DNA of 64,000 nucleotides from Prevotella sp. 885 (GCF_002265625.1 NZ_NOVE01000004.1:1-64000), one strand, 5' to 3'; numbered from the stretch's first letter, positions 38,385-47,186 are shown. Notes: generated by a model from the sequence alone, not told the origin. Translations and numbers: made by a program.

Positions 38385-40217
38385 ATGACCAACTCTCATA
38401 ATAACAGGCTCACGACCTTTCTCCGTCGTCTGCTTTCGCCCCGCTTTCTTTATTTCTATGCGGTGCTCTCCCTTGCCGTGCCCAACGTGGCGCTGTGCTT
38501 CACGGAGCGCATGCCGTTCATGGCTTGCCTTGCCAACGTGCTGCTGCCGTTGGGTGTTTACGGCGGGCTGATGGCGCTGTCGCGTAAGACGGGCTGTCAG
38601 GTGTGGCGCGTCTTTCTGCTTATCTTCTTCGCCGCCTTCCAGCTGGTGCTTATTTATCTTTACGGACGTGGAGTGATAGCCGTGGACATGTTCCTTAATC
38701 TTGTGACGTCCAATCCCGGCGAGATGCTCGAACTGCTTGACAATCTGGTGCCTGCCGTGGCTGGTGTTGTGGTGCTTTACGTGCCTCTCCTCATCCTTGC
38801 CTCCTTCTCATGGGCGCGTCATCTCAAGGCAGAGACGGCGTTCTGCCGTTCCATGCGCCGTGCTGCGCTGTGGTGTATGGCGGCTGGAGCCGTGGTGGCA
38901 GGACTCTCTTACGTGATGTATCCGAAGGGTGAAGACCGTCCTTTCACATATCGTGCAGAAGACCACATGTTCCCCGTCAACGTGTTTTATAATCTCGGAC
39001 TTGCCGTGGAGCAGAGCAGTCTGTCTGCCAACTATAAGGAACGTGTGGCTGACTTCCGCTTCGACGCCAAGTCAGACCATCCAGCCGACTCAGCCGAAGT
39101 GTATGTCCTCGTCATCGGCGAGACCGCACGTGCCGCCAACTTCCAGCTCTACGGCTATCACAGACCCACCAATCCGTTGCTTTCACGCACGGACGGACTG
39201 ACGGTTTTCTCGCATACCATGTCACAGTCGAACACCACTCACAAGAGTGTTCCTATGCTTCTCTCTGCCGCTTCCGCTGCCGACCACGATAGGTTGTACG
39301 ACGAGAAGAGCATCATTACGGCGTTTCGTGAGGCTGGATTCCACACCACGTTCGTCTCTAATCAGTTGCCCAACCATTCTTACATCGACTTCTTCGGCAG
39401 CGAAGCGGACGACTGTATCTTCATTCGTGAGGACGAGACGGAGGCAAAGGAAGGTTCAGAGGATGTGGTGAAAGCCACGAGCGACGAGCAACTCCTGCCT
39501 TACGTGAAGCGTATACTGGCAAAGAAGCGCACCAAGGAACTCATCGTGCTCCACACATACGGTTCGCACTTCAACTATCGCGACCGTTATCCGCAGAGCG
39601 AAGCCCGCTTCCTTCCCGACACTCCGACGGAGGCAAAGGCGAAGAATCGTCCTTCTCTCATAAACGCTTATGACAACACCATATTGCAGACCGACCGCAT
39701 CCTGGCTTCCATCATCGGTATGTTGCGTGATCGTGGTTGCGCCGCAGCTATGATTTACACCTCCGACCACGGCGAGAACATCTTCGACGACCAGCGCCTA
39801 CGCTTCCTCCATGCCTCGCCCGTGCCCTCAGCTTACGACCTCAACGTGCCGCTTCTCGTATGGACATCGGAGCAGTACAGTCGTGACCACAGCGCCATAA
39901 CCGCCGCCCTCCACGCCAATCGTGACAAGGACGTGGAGACCAGCGTAAGCCTTTTCCCCACCTTGATGTCGATGGCTGGCATCTCATCGCCGCGCACCGT
40001 CGCTCTGACGCCGCGCTCCCTGACCGACGCTGGCTATAAAGCCCCGCGCCACCGCCTCTATCTCGACGACCATAACCGCGCCGTGACATTGCGCCAGGCA
40101 GGAATGGATGAGTTTGACTTTGAGAAGATGAAGGAATGGGGGATGGAGGACGATGGCTGCCGTCCGCTATGCAAATATTGTCCCAATAGTAAAAACTTGT
40201 TACAAAATAAAAATTGA
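38385..40217 (+). CDS. Phosphoethanolamine transferase (EptA-like, alkaline-phosphatase fold)
   Basis: A 610-residue inner-membrane enzyme that transfers phosphoethanolamine from phosphatidylethanolamine to lipid A or another envelope sugar. Five hydrophobic helices fill the first 195 residues. The periplasmic catalytic domain has the nucleophile motif VIGETARAANFQLYGYHRPTNPLL (Thr), THKSVPMLL, and the metal-site HGEN block YTSDHGENIFDD. The last codons (LCKYCPNSKNLLQNKN) lie inside the 390-bp dispersed element, so the natural C-terminus has been altered or extended. It is third in an operon after the PCMD and barrel genes. The modification would reduce surface negative charge. Confidence 0.9.
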   Translation: MTNSHNNRLTTFLRRLLSPRFLYFYAVLSLAVPNVALCFTERMPFMACLANVLLPLGVYGGLMALSRKTGCQVWRVFLLIFFAAFQLVLIYLYGRGVIAVDMFLNLVTSNPGEMLELLDNLVPAVAGVVVLYVPLLILASFSWARHLKAETAFCRSMRRAALWCMAAGAVVAGLSYVMYPKGEDRPFTYRAEDHMFPVNVFYNLGLAVEQSSLSANYKERVADFRFDAKSDHPADSAEVYVLVIGETARAANFQLYGYHRPTNPLLSRTDGLTVFSHTMSQSNTTHKSVPMLLSAASAADHDRLYDEKSIITAFREAGFHTTFVSNQLPNHSYIDFFGSEADDCIFIREDETEAKEGSEDVVKATSDEQLLPYVKRILAKKRTKELIVLHTYGSHFNYRDRYPQSEARFLPDTPTEAKAKNRPSLINAYDNTILQTDRILASIIGMLRDRGCAAAMIYTSDHGENIFDDQRLRFLHASPVPSAYDLNVPLLVWTSEQYSRDHSAITAALHANRDKDVETSVSLFPTLMSMAGISSPRTVALTPRSLTDAGYKAPRHRLYLDDHNRAVTLRQAGMDEFDFEKMKEWGMEDDGCRPLCKYCPNSKNLLQNKN

Positions 40218-40559
40218 TTATAGAGTTCCCGTTTGCTGTTTTTACGGTGTTTTGCTGTGCAAACGGCACCCATGCTTAACAATAGAGCCACTTTTATCAT
40301 ACAATAGTGCCACTATTAGAGTGTAAAAGTGGCGCTATTGTATGATAAAAGTGCCACTATTGCAGTGTAAAAGTGGCACTATTGCATCCCATTGATGCTT
40401 GTTTGGCTCCACCATTCATTGCACACTTCTTTTCTTAACCGCATAATCGGCTATATATCAGCATGCTATCGCTGCACGCTCAAAACTCGAAAATTTCGCA
40501 CCAAGGATTTCTTAGTGCGCTGAACGAGGAGTATTGAGCATTAGAAATGCAAATATTGT
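40169..40559 (+). repeat. 390-bp dispersed element, copy B
   Basis: A 391-bp copy bounded by ATGCAAATATTGT at 40169-40181 and 40547-40559, both in the same orientation. The centre has alternating ATAGTGCCACT and AGTGGCGCTATTG units forming nested hairpins, about 40281-40386. A small GTGC-AAACG-GCAC stem precedes them. The right half, CGCTGCACGCTCAAAACTC through GAACGAGGAGTATTGAGC, is highly similar in copy A. It overlaps the 3' end of the transferase gene and lies in a convergent gap. Confidence 0.87.
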
Positions 40560-40604
40560 GTCAAGCTGAATGCTTGTACGAATTAGGCAGGGTTTTGCCC
40601 GCGT

Positions 40605-40645
40605 CAAAAAATGAAGGCTCGCACCAGTTGGTACGAGCCTTCATT
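40605..40645 (-). terminator. Terminator of the MNT gene
   Basis: On the minus strand AAATGAAGGCTCGTACCAA pairs with the complementary arm GGTGCGAGCCTTCATTT and runs into Ts. It ends the MNT transcript before copy B of the dispersed element. Confidence 0.8.
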
Positions 40646-40688
40646 TCAGTTGATACTATTCAGCAATAGTAGGGCTATTAGATGACAA

Positions 40689-40766
40689 TCAGGCTGATAA
40701 TTGTCTTGACAAAATGGCTTTCTCTGTTTGCAGACTAACCAAAATTTTTTGATTGTCTTTTTCCAT
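40689..40766 (-). pseudogene. 25-codon ORF after MNT, possible HEPN remnant
   Basis: One base after the MNT stop, an ATG opens a 25-codon frame (MEKDNQKILVSLQTEKAILS, then RQLSA and stop). MNT nucleotidyltransferases are normally followed by a HEPN toxin gene starting at this spot, and ILVSLQTEKA loosely resembles a HEPN first helix. The rest is missing. The identification is weak. Confidence 0.3.
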
Positions 40767-40767
40767 A

Positions 40768-41088
40768 TTACACTAATGTTATGCCGTCTCTATTGACATT
40801 CTCGTAGAACGGAGTGAAATTGTATGACTCCCATTCTTTTTTTGTATAGAGGATGGGATTGATTTCTGCACCAAGATCGCAACCTAACAATACGAAAGGA
40901 TAGCTTACTCTGTCATAGTCGGACTGATCAAGTTTTTCTTTGTCCAAAAGGATAAGGATATCCCAGTCTGAATCGTTGTGCGCATCTCCTCTCGCCCTTG
41001 ATCCATACAATATAGCCTTGCTTCCGGTAGGGATAGCAGTCTTTGCTATATCTCTTATCTTTAAGATGGTTTTCTCGTCTGTTGACAT
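40768..41088 (-). CDS. MNT-type minimal nucleotidyltransferase
   Basis: A 106-residue minimal nucleotidyltransferase. The motif GSRARGDAHNDSDWDILIL (residues 30-48) has the GS and the D-x-D catalytic pair. In HEPN-MNT toxin-antitoxin systems this protein neutralises a HEPN RNase, in known cases by adding nucleotides to it. Here the following frame is only 25 codons, so the toxin is missing or reduced and this would be an orphan antitoxin. The C-terminus (EINPILYTKKEWESYNFTPFYENVNRDGI) is typical of the Bacteroidetes version. Confidence 0.85.
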   Translation of the reverse strand: MSTDEKTILKIRDIAKTAIPTGSKAILYGSRARGDAHNDSDWDILILLDKEKLDQSDYDRVSYPFVLLGCDLGAEINPILYTKKEWESYNFTPFYENVNRDGITLV

Positions 41089-41164
41089 ATTCTAAAGCTT
41101 TTCTTATCGCAAAAATAAGCATTTATATTATGCCAAACAAGTTTTCAGACTTAAAACTTCTATA

Positions 41165-42358
41165 TTATTCTGCCAGTTTCTTCGCTATCTCCTTTCCGAG
41201 CTGTTCGCATTGCTGGCGAGTCTCCTCGCTGAGGCTCTGCTTTATCTCCACGGTGTTGCCCACAAGCTCCAGCTTCAGCTTCTCTTCGTTGTATGCGAGA
41301 ATCTTCTTCACGGTCTGACCTGCCCATGTGAACGATCCGAAGACAGAGAGGAAGCGGTCCTTGAGGTTGCGTCCGGCAAGCTCGGAGAGCAATGATGCCA
41401 TCGGCGGATAAATCTCGTTGTTGTATGTCGGTGCGCCGAGGGCTATGGCCTTGTAACGGAAGATGTCGCGGATGATGAACGAGTGGTTCTCGCGCGAAAC
41501 GTCGTGCATGACGATGTTCTTGACGCCAGCCTCGCTTGCGGCTGCTGCAATCATCTCTGCCGCACGCTCCGTGTTGCCGTACATCGAGCCGTAGCAGACC
41601 ACCAGACCCGGCTCTGCCTCGTAACGGCTCATGCTGTCATACATGCTTACCACGCGCTCGATGTGCTTATGCCATACCGGACCGTGTGTAGAGCAGATAT
41701 AGTCGAGCTTCACGCCGGCGAGCTTCTTCAGCGCCTGCTGCACCTGCACGCCGTACTTGCCAACGATGTTAGAGTAATAGCGGCGCATCTCGTCCCAGAA
41801 GACGTCGCAGCACATGTCCTCGTCAATCACAGCACCTGAGAGAGCGCCGAAGCATCCGAAAGCATCGCCAGAGAAGAGGGTGGCAGCTGTGGTGTCAAGC
41901 GTCACCATTGTCTCGGGCCAATGCACCATCGGCACCATAGTGAACGCCAGCTCGTGATGTCCCAGCGAGAGCGTATCGCCCTGCTTCACCTCGAGGATGT
42001 CGCCAGCCTTGCCCACGCCGTAATAGCCGCCGAGCATGTCGAAGGTCTTCTTGTTGCCCACGATTACGGCCTCAGGATAATACTTCTTGATGAGAGCGAT
42101 GCTGCCGCTGTGGTCAGGCTCCACGTGGTTCACGATAATATAGTCGATCTGACGGTCGCCGATGACGCGGCGGATGTTGTCAAGGAATTGCGGGAAGAAG
42201 TCCACCTCCACGGTGTCGACAAGCGCAATCTTGTCGTCAAGGATTATGTACGAGTTGTAGCTCACGCCGTAAGGCAGAGGCCAGAGACCCTCGAAGAGAG
42301 TCTTGTGGCGGTCATTGACGCCAACGTAATGGATGGACGAAGTGATTTCTGTCTTCAT
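41165..42358 (-). CDS. Flavodiiron protein (FprA-type A flavoprotein)
   Basis: A 397-residue enzyme that reduces oxygen and/or nitric oxide, protecting anaerobes. The N-terminal beta-lactamase-like domain has the diiron ligands in NHVEPDHSGS (H-x-E-x-D-H), further His/Asp in VHWPETM and FSGDAFG, and STHGPVW. The C-terminal flavodoxin domain starts near residue 252 (VVCYGSMYGNTERAAEMIA) and contains ALGAPTYNNEIYPPM. There is no rubredoxin extension, so an external electron donor is needed. It stands alone, 38 bases downstream of a PfkB-type kinase on the same strand. Confidence 0.94.
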   Translation of the reverse strand: MKTEITSSIHYVGVNDRHKTLFEGLWPLPYGVSYNSYIILDDKIALVDTVEVDFFPQFLDNIRRVIGDRQIDYIIVNHVEPDHSGSIALIKKYYPEAVIVGNKKTFDMLGGYYGVGKAGDILEVKQGDTLSLGHHELAFTMVPMVHWPETMVTLDTTAATLFSGDAFGCFGALSGAVIDEDMCCDVFWDEMRRYYSNIVGKYGVQVQQALKKLAGVKLDYICSTHGPVWHKHIERVVSMYDSMSRYEAEPGLVVCYGSMYGNTERAAEMIAAAASEAGVKNIVMHDVSRENHSFIIRDIFRYKAIALGAPTYNNEIYPPMASLLSELAGRNLKDRFLSVFGSFTWAGQTVKKILAYNEEKLKLELVGNTVEIKQSLSEETRQQCEQLGKEIAKKLAE

Positions 42359-42396
42359 TGTTGATATGTTTTGGGTTGTTTAAATAGTAGTGTCAT

Positions 42397-43329
42397 TTAT
42401 TTATTCTGCAGCTGCTGACCGAATTCCTTCGAGATATAGTTGAAGATGTCCTTGCAGCAGTCGGCAGAGAAAGCCGTGGCTGTGGCGATGAGCTTGTCCC
42501 AAACCTCCTCGGAAAGGCCCTGCTCCACGTCGTCGCGCGTCACGCCGTACTTTATCATGCCGTAGATGAATCCAGCATTGAAGTTGTCGCCGGCTCCGAT
42601 GGTGCTCACCGTCTCGGTCTTGGGCATGGCATACTCCTTGTGGAAGCCGTTGTTGGAGAATACGCTCACCGGATTTGGTCCGTCGGTATAGATGAATCGC
42701 TTGCAGTAGAACGATGTCTCGGCACGATATACGCGCTCAGCCGAGTCCTTCTTATAGAGCACCTCGAAGTCCTCCTTCGAGCCTCTTACGATGTCAGCAT
42801 ACTCAAGGTTGTCGATGAGATTAGGCGTAACCTTCATCACGTCAGCCTGGTGAGCCTTGCGGAAGTTGACGTCATAATAGATGATGGCACCGCGCTGGCG
42901 GGCGTATTCGAGCAGTCCCGAAACCTGCGGACGCAGCGCCGGATTGACGGCATAGAACGATCCGAACACCACGATGTCGTCCTTCTGGATGTCAGGATAG
43001 GCAAAGTCCATGTGGTCATGCTTCTGGTCGCGATAGAATATATAGTCAGCATTGTTGTCCTTGTCGAGGAATGCGAGCGACACCGGCGACTTAGTTTCCT
43101 GAAATACGTTAATGGCAGATGTGTCGACGTTGTTGTCTCGGAGAAAATCACGGACGTATTCGCCCACTCTGTCATTGCCCGTCTCGCTGACGAACACGGT
43201 CTTGACGCCCGCCCTTCCGAGCGATACGATGCCGTTAAAGGTGGAGCCTCCCGGCACAGCCTCGATGGGCTTGCCGTTCTTGAAGATGATGTCGAGCATT
43301 GTCTCGCCGATACCTATTACTTTTCGCAT
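42397..43329 (-). CDS. PfkB-family carbohydrate kinase (fructokinase-like)
   Basis: A 310-residue ribokinase-fold enzyme that phosphorylates a sugar with ATP. The N-terminal glycine motif PGGSTFNGIVSLGRAGV and the C-terminal catalytic motif VSTIGAGDNFNAGFIYGM (Asp base) are both intact. Sequence style is closest to fructokinases, but the substrate is not determined. It diverges from a second PfkB gene that starts 135 bases away, and it precedes the flavodiiron gene by 38 bases. Confidence 0.88.
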   Translation of the reverse strand: MRKVIGIGETMLDIIFKNGKPIEAVPGGSTFNGIVSLGRAGVKTVFVSETGNDRVGEYVRDFLRDNNVDTSAINVFQETKSPVSLAFLDKDNNADYIFYRDQKHDHMDFAYPDIQKDDIVVFGSFYAVNPALRPQVSGLLEYARQRGAIIYYDVNFRKAHQADVMKVTPNLIDNLEYADIVRGSKEDFEVLYKKDSAERVYRAETSFYCKRFIYTDGPNPVSVFSNNGFHKEYAMPKTETVSTIGAGDNFNAGFIYGMIKYGVTRDDVEQGLSEEVWDKLIATATAFSADCCKDIFNYISKEFGQQLQNK

Positions 43330-43464
43330 GGTGGAATATATTGGTTATTGATATGATTCTCTATGTATGTATGAGGATGCAAATTTCTTAAAAATTATGG
43401 AAATAAGCAAGTTTTGCGCAATAATTTCACTAACTTTGCACATTCTTAGATAACCCCATTTTTA

Positions 43465-44361
43465 ATGACTAAAACAAGTCAATCCACAATGAAAGATATA
43501 TGTTGTATCGGTCATATCACTAAAGATAAGATCATCACTCCGCGCAAGACTGTCTACATGGCAGGAGGCACATCGTTTTATTTCTCTTATGCGTTCAATC
43601 ATCTCCCGAAGGACGCCTCTTTCCAGCTCGTCACAAAGCTCGGCGAAAGCGAGATGGAGTCGGCAGAGGCAATGCGCCGTGTAGGCATTGACGTGCTGAC
43701 CTTCCCCAGCCGCCACACTGTCTACTTCGAGAACAAGTATGGTGAGAACCAGAACGAACGCACACAGCGAGTGCTTGAGCGTGCCGACCCCTTCACCATT
43801 GAGGAGATGAGCACCCTTGATGCCAAGGTGTTCCATCTCGGTTCGTTGCTCAGCGACGACTTCTCGCCGGAGGTGATAAAGTATCTCTCTTCCAAAGGAC
43901 GCATCTCCATTGACGCTCAGGGATTTCTTCGTGAGGTGCGTGGTGAGCAGGTCTTTGCCATCGACTGGGCTGACAAGCTCCAGATTCTCGCTCATACCGA
44001 CATCATAAAGGTGAACGAGCACGAGATGGAGGTGATAACCGGACTCACCGACCCGCGCAAGGCTGCCGAGAGACTGGCAGAGTGGGGCGTGAAGGAAGTG
44101 GTGGTGACGTTGGGAAGCTACGGCTCTCTGATTCTCGCCGAAGGAAAGTTCTACGAGATTCCCGCTTACGAACCGCACGACATAGTGGACGCCACGGGAT
44201 GTGGCGATACATATTCAGCAGGTTATCTCTGGTGTCGTTCACAGGGCAAAGGATATGACGAGTCGGGACGATTCGCCGCTGCCATGTGCACACTGAAGCT
44301 CGAGCACACAGGTCCGTTTGACCGTACGATAGAGGATGTGCTTGAGATTGTAAACAAGTAA
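43465..44361 (+). CDS. PfkB-family carbohydrate kinase, second and divergent
   Basis: A 298-residue ribokinase-fold kinase, only distantly like its divergent neighbour. The N-terminal motif is VYMAGGTSFYFSYAFNHL, and the catalytic motif is DIVDATGCGDTYSAGYLW with Asp in place. The pattern ENKYGENQNERTQRVL is seen in Bacteroidetes members of unknown sugar. The start could be the ATG at 43465 or at 43489 (MKDICCIGH); the second fits the family better. TAACTTTG at 43431-43438 is the likely -7, and a start at 43489 would give a more usual leader. A DEAD-box helicase gene begins 14 bases after it. Confidence 0.85.
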   Translation: MTKTSQSTMKDICCIGHITKDKIITPRKTVYMAGGTSFYFSYAFNHLPKDASFQLVTKLGESEMESAEAMRRVGIDVLTFPSRHTVYFENKYGENQNERTQRVLERADPFTIEEMSTLDAKVFHLGSLLSDDFSPEVIKYLSSKGRISIDAQGFLREVRGEQVFAIDWADKLQILAHTDIIKVNEHEMEVITGLTDPRKAAERLAEWGVKEVVVTLGSYGSLILAEGKFYEIPAYEPHDIVDATGCGDTYSAGYLWCRSQGKGYDESGRFAAAMCTLKLEHTGPFDRTIEDVLEIVNK

Positions 44362-44375
44362 ACATAGTAAAGCAA

Positions 44376-46301
44376 TTGAAGACATTTGAAGAACTTGGCG
44401 TAAACGGCGACATCCGCCGCGCCATTGAAGAACTTGGATTTGAGCATCCGATGCCCGTCCAGGAAGAAGTAATACCCTATTTGCTCGGCGATGGCAACGA
44501 GGTCATCGCCCTTGCACAGACAGGAACTGGAAAGACCGCCGCTTTCGGCATTCCGCTCCTGCAACGTACAGACCCCACAAACCGCGCCACACAAGCCATC
44601 GTAATCTCGCCGACACGTGAATTGTGTCTGCAGATTGCCGACGACCTCAAGTCGTTCGCAAAGTATATAAAGGGCATCAATGTAGTGGCTGTATACGGAG
44701 GAACATCCATTATCGACCAGATGCATGCCCTGAAGCGTGGCGCACAGATTATCGTAGCCACACCGGGACGACTCATCGACCTCGTAGGACGCGGCGCTGC
44801 CAAGCTGGAAGCCGTGCGCAACGTGGTGCTTGACGAGGCTGACGAGATGCTCAACATGGGATTCTCCGACAGTATCAACGAGATTTTCGAGAATGTTCCG
44901 CAGGACCGCAATACGCTGCTCTTCTCCGCTACGATGAGTAAGGAGATAGAGAAGATTGCGCGTGGCTACCTGCATGACTACAAGGAAATAGTGGTTGGCT
45001 CGCGCAATGAGGGCGCAGAGAACGTCAACCACATATATTATATGGTGAATGCCAAGGACAAATACCTGGCATTGAAGCGCATCGTCGACTATTATCCCCG
45101 TATCTACGGCATCATATTCTGCCGCACCAAGGCTGAAACGCAGGAGGTGGCAGACAAGCTCATCCGCGACGGATATAACGCAGAGCCGCTGCACGGCGAC
45201 CTCTCGCAGCAGCAGCGCGACATCACCATGCAGAAGTTCCGCCAGCATCTCACGCAGTTGCTCGTCGCTACGGACGTGGCAGCGCGAGGACTGGACGTGG
45301 ACGACCTTACGCATGTCATCAACTACGGCATGCCCGGCGACATAGAGAGCTATACTCACCGCTCAGGACGTACCGGTCGTGCAGGCAAGAAGGGCACGTC
45401 CATCTCTATCATACATACCAAGGAGAAGGGCAAGGTAAGAGCCATCGAGAAGGTTATAGGCAAGGAATTTGTGGACGGAACGCTGCCCACACCGCAGGAG
45501 ATCTGCTCCAAGCAGCTCTTCAAGGCCATTGACGAGATAGAGAAGGTGGACGTGGACGAGGATCAGATTGCTCCGTTCATGGAGGATATCAACCGTCACT
45601 TCGAATACTTCGACAAGGAGGACATCCTCAAGAAGATTGTTTCGCTGGAGTTCGGCCGCTTCCTCAAGTATTACGCCAACGCCCCTGAGATTGTCAAGCC
45701 GTCTACATCGCATGACCGCAAGGAGCGTGGTGAGGGTCGTGACGGCAAGAAGCGCGAGAAGCGCATGCCTGAGAAGGGCTACCGCCGCCTCTTCATCAAT
45801 CTCGGAAAGGACGACGGATTCTATCCGGGCGAGGTGATGCAGTTTATCAACCGCAACGTTCACGGCCGTCAGGACGTAGGCCACATCGACCTGCTCGCCC
45901 GCATCTCGTACATCGAAGTGCCGGAGGAGGACGCCCAGAAGGTAATGCGTGCTCTCAACGGAGCCTCTTATCGTGGTCGCACGGTTCGCTGTAACGACGC
46001 CGACGACACGCCTTCTGACAACAACGGCGGACGTCAGCAGCGCCGCTCAGGTTCGGATCGTGGAGCAAGAGGTGACCGCCGCTCGTCACGTCGCGACGAT
46101 GGCAGTCAGTATGAGAAGCGCTCAAAGCGTCGCAACGACGGTGAAGGACGAGGCCGTTCGCAGCGTGGAGCCGCACGCTTTGAGAGCGGACGTCAGGACG
46201 ACTGGCGCCAGTTCATCGACAATCCCGACATCAAGCTCGTAGGCGAAGAGCCCGACTTCTCTGAGGAAGGATGGGCACGCCGCAGACCAAAGAAGAAGTA
46301 A
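44376..46301 (+). CDS. DEAD-box RNA helicase with DbpA-type RNA-binding domain
   Basis: A 641-residue cytoplasmic ATP-dependent RNA helicase, likely used in ribosome assembly or cold RNA remodelling. Motifs are in order: Q-motif region, AQTGTGKT, PTRELCLQ, VLDEADEMLNMGF, FSATMS, then ATDVAARGLDVDDLTHVINYG and HRSGRTGRAG. A DbpA-like RNA-binding domain spans about 470-550 (RLFINLGKDDGFYPGEVMQFINR), followed by an Arg/Ser/Asp-rich tail. The start is a TTG at 44376: no ATG fits, and MKTFEELGV matches the family N-terminus. It is 14 bases after the PfkB stop. Confidence 0.93.
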   Translation: MKTFEELGVNGDIRRAIEELGFEHPMPVQEEVIPYLLGDGNEVIALAQTGTGKTAAFGIPLLQRTDPTNRATQAIVISPTRELCLQIADDLKSFAKYIKGINVVAVYGGTSIIDQMHALKRGAQIIVATPGRLIDLVGRGAAKLEAVRNVVLDEADEMLNMGFSDSINEIFENVPQDRNTLLFSATMSKEIEKIARGYLHDYKEIVVGSRNEGAENVNHIYYMVNAKDKYLALKRIVDYYPRIYGIIFCRTKAETQEVADKLIRDGYNAEPLHGDLSQQQRDITMQKFRQHLTQLLVATDVAARGLDVDDLTHVINYGMPGDIESYTHRSGRTGRAGKKGTSISIIHTKEKGKVRAIEKVIGKEFVDGTLPTPQEICSKQLFKAIDEIEKVDVDEDQIAPFMEDINRHFEYFDKEDILKKIVSLEFGRFLKYYANAPEIVKPSTSHDRKERGEGRDGKKREKRMPEKGYRRLFINLGKDDGFYPGEVMQFINRNVHGRQDVGHIDLLARISYIEVPEEDAQKVMRALNGASYRGRTVRCNDADDTPSDNNGGRQQRRSGSDRGARGDRRSSRRDDGSQYEKRSKRRNDGEGRGRSQRGAARFESGRQDDWRQFIDNPDIKLVGEEPDFSEEGWARRRPKKK

Positions 46302-46317
46302 GAAAATATAAACGCTA

Positions 46318-46353
46318 ATAATGGGCGCAGTCAATGCAGACTGCGCCCATTAT
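46318..46353 (+). terminator. Terminator of the DEAD-box helicase gene
   Basis: ATAATGGGCGCAGTC (46318-46332) pairs perfectly with GACTGCGCCCATTAT (46339-46353). The T tract is weak. Confidence 0.8.
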
Positions 46354-46392
46354 GTTAATGTGTTGATAATAAGTAGGTTGCTGATATCCTCT

Positions 46393-46509
46393 CACATTTT
46401 ATGAGGGAATGTTGGCACTTTTATACACATTTTAAGGGGGAATAATCGTCATTCCGTACACATTTTATGAGGGAATAATCATCATTCCGTACACATTTTA
46501 TGAGGGAAT
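46393..46509. repeat. Four direct repeats with exact 33-bp period (array iii, no ATPase)
   Basis: CACATTTTATGAGGGAAT starts at 46393, 46426, 46459 and 46492, each exactly 33 bp apart; the second copy has two changes. The 15-base interval is also similar in two units (AATAATC..CATTCCGTA). It has the period of arrays i, ii and iv, but no AAA_14 gene and no TAnnTTTG box follows on either side. It lies between the helicase terminator and the 3' end of a minus-strand lipoprotein gene. The 46302-46568 gap holds nothing else. Confidence 0.92.
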
Positions 46510-46568
46510 GTGCCTTTTTAAACTGATTTTAGCTATAAAATTGAGCTTTTACGTCCTGCTGCCTTCGC

Positions 46569-47186
46569 TTAATTGTTGATGCTGAGGACGCCGAGTGCGC
46601 CTGTAGAAGTGGCTCGGTATTTGATTAGTTTTTTGCCTCCCGTCTTGCAGATGCCGTTGTTATTGAGGTCGTATTCGCGCTTGCAGTTGGCGCAAGTGGC
46701 AAATCCCTTGGAGTTGATGCTGAGCTTGTATGACACCATATTGGTCTTGGCGTAACATTCCGGGCACTGGCTGTCGTAGGCGTACAGCGTGGCAGGAGAC
46801 GAAAGATTGCCGTAACCCACTATAACACCCGTCTTGTTATATACGCCGATGGCGCGTGTACGTCGCAGGTCGTCAGCGTTCTCCTTTGCCTTTGTGGTCT
46901 TGTTGCTCTGGTTACTCTCAAAGTAAATGAACAGCGCTCCGCCTTCCGAACCCTCATGGATGCGGCAGAACACACCCGCCGACATCGGGTTGAGTGCGCT
47001 TTGAAGCGTCGGGTCCTGATGTACGGAATTGTCGAAGACGAAGTAGGCGCGTAGCGAGGAGAAGTCGAATGAGTCGGCTGAGCAGGCTACGAGAAGCGGT
47101 GCTGCCAGCAAGAAAGCCTTAAGCGACGTGACGATAAATGACGTGCGCGTCTTAAGGAACAATGAAATGATTCTGCTCGGTGTCAT
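46569..47186 (-). CDS. Predicted lipoprotein with four-cysteine cluster, unknown function
   Basis: A 205-residue protein I do not recognise. An N-terminal hydrophobic segment ends in a lipobox-like FLLAAPLLVACSA, so it is probably a lipoprotein; the 20 residues before it are a basic leader and the true start may be at an internal Met. The C-terminal third has two Cys pairs (CPECYAK and CANCKREYDLNNNGIC) that could form a zinc ribbon or hold an iron-sulfur centre as in Rieske-like proteins. It lies downstream of pyrE and the SRPBCC gene on the same strand, but a hairpin separates them. Confidence 0.65.
   Translation of the reverse strand: MTPSRIISLFLKTRTSFIVTSLKAFLLAAPLLVACSADSFDFSSLRAYFVFDNSVHQDPTLQSALNPMSAGVFCRIHEGSEGGALFIYFESNQSNKTTKAKENADDLRRTRAIGVYNKTGVIVGYGNLSSPATLYAYDSQCPECYAKTNMVSYKLSINSKGFATCANCKREYDLNNNGICKTGGKKLIKYRATSTGALGVLSINN

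Noticed and set aside
46393-46509. CRISPR-like array of four 18-bp repeats
   Set aside because: Intervals are only 15 bases and partly alike, there are no cas genes, and the same geometry occurs at ATPase promoters. It is an iteron array, not CRISPR.
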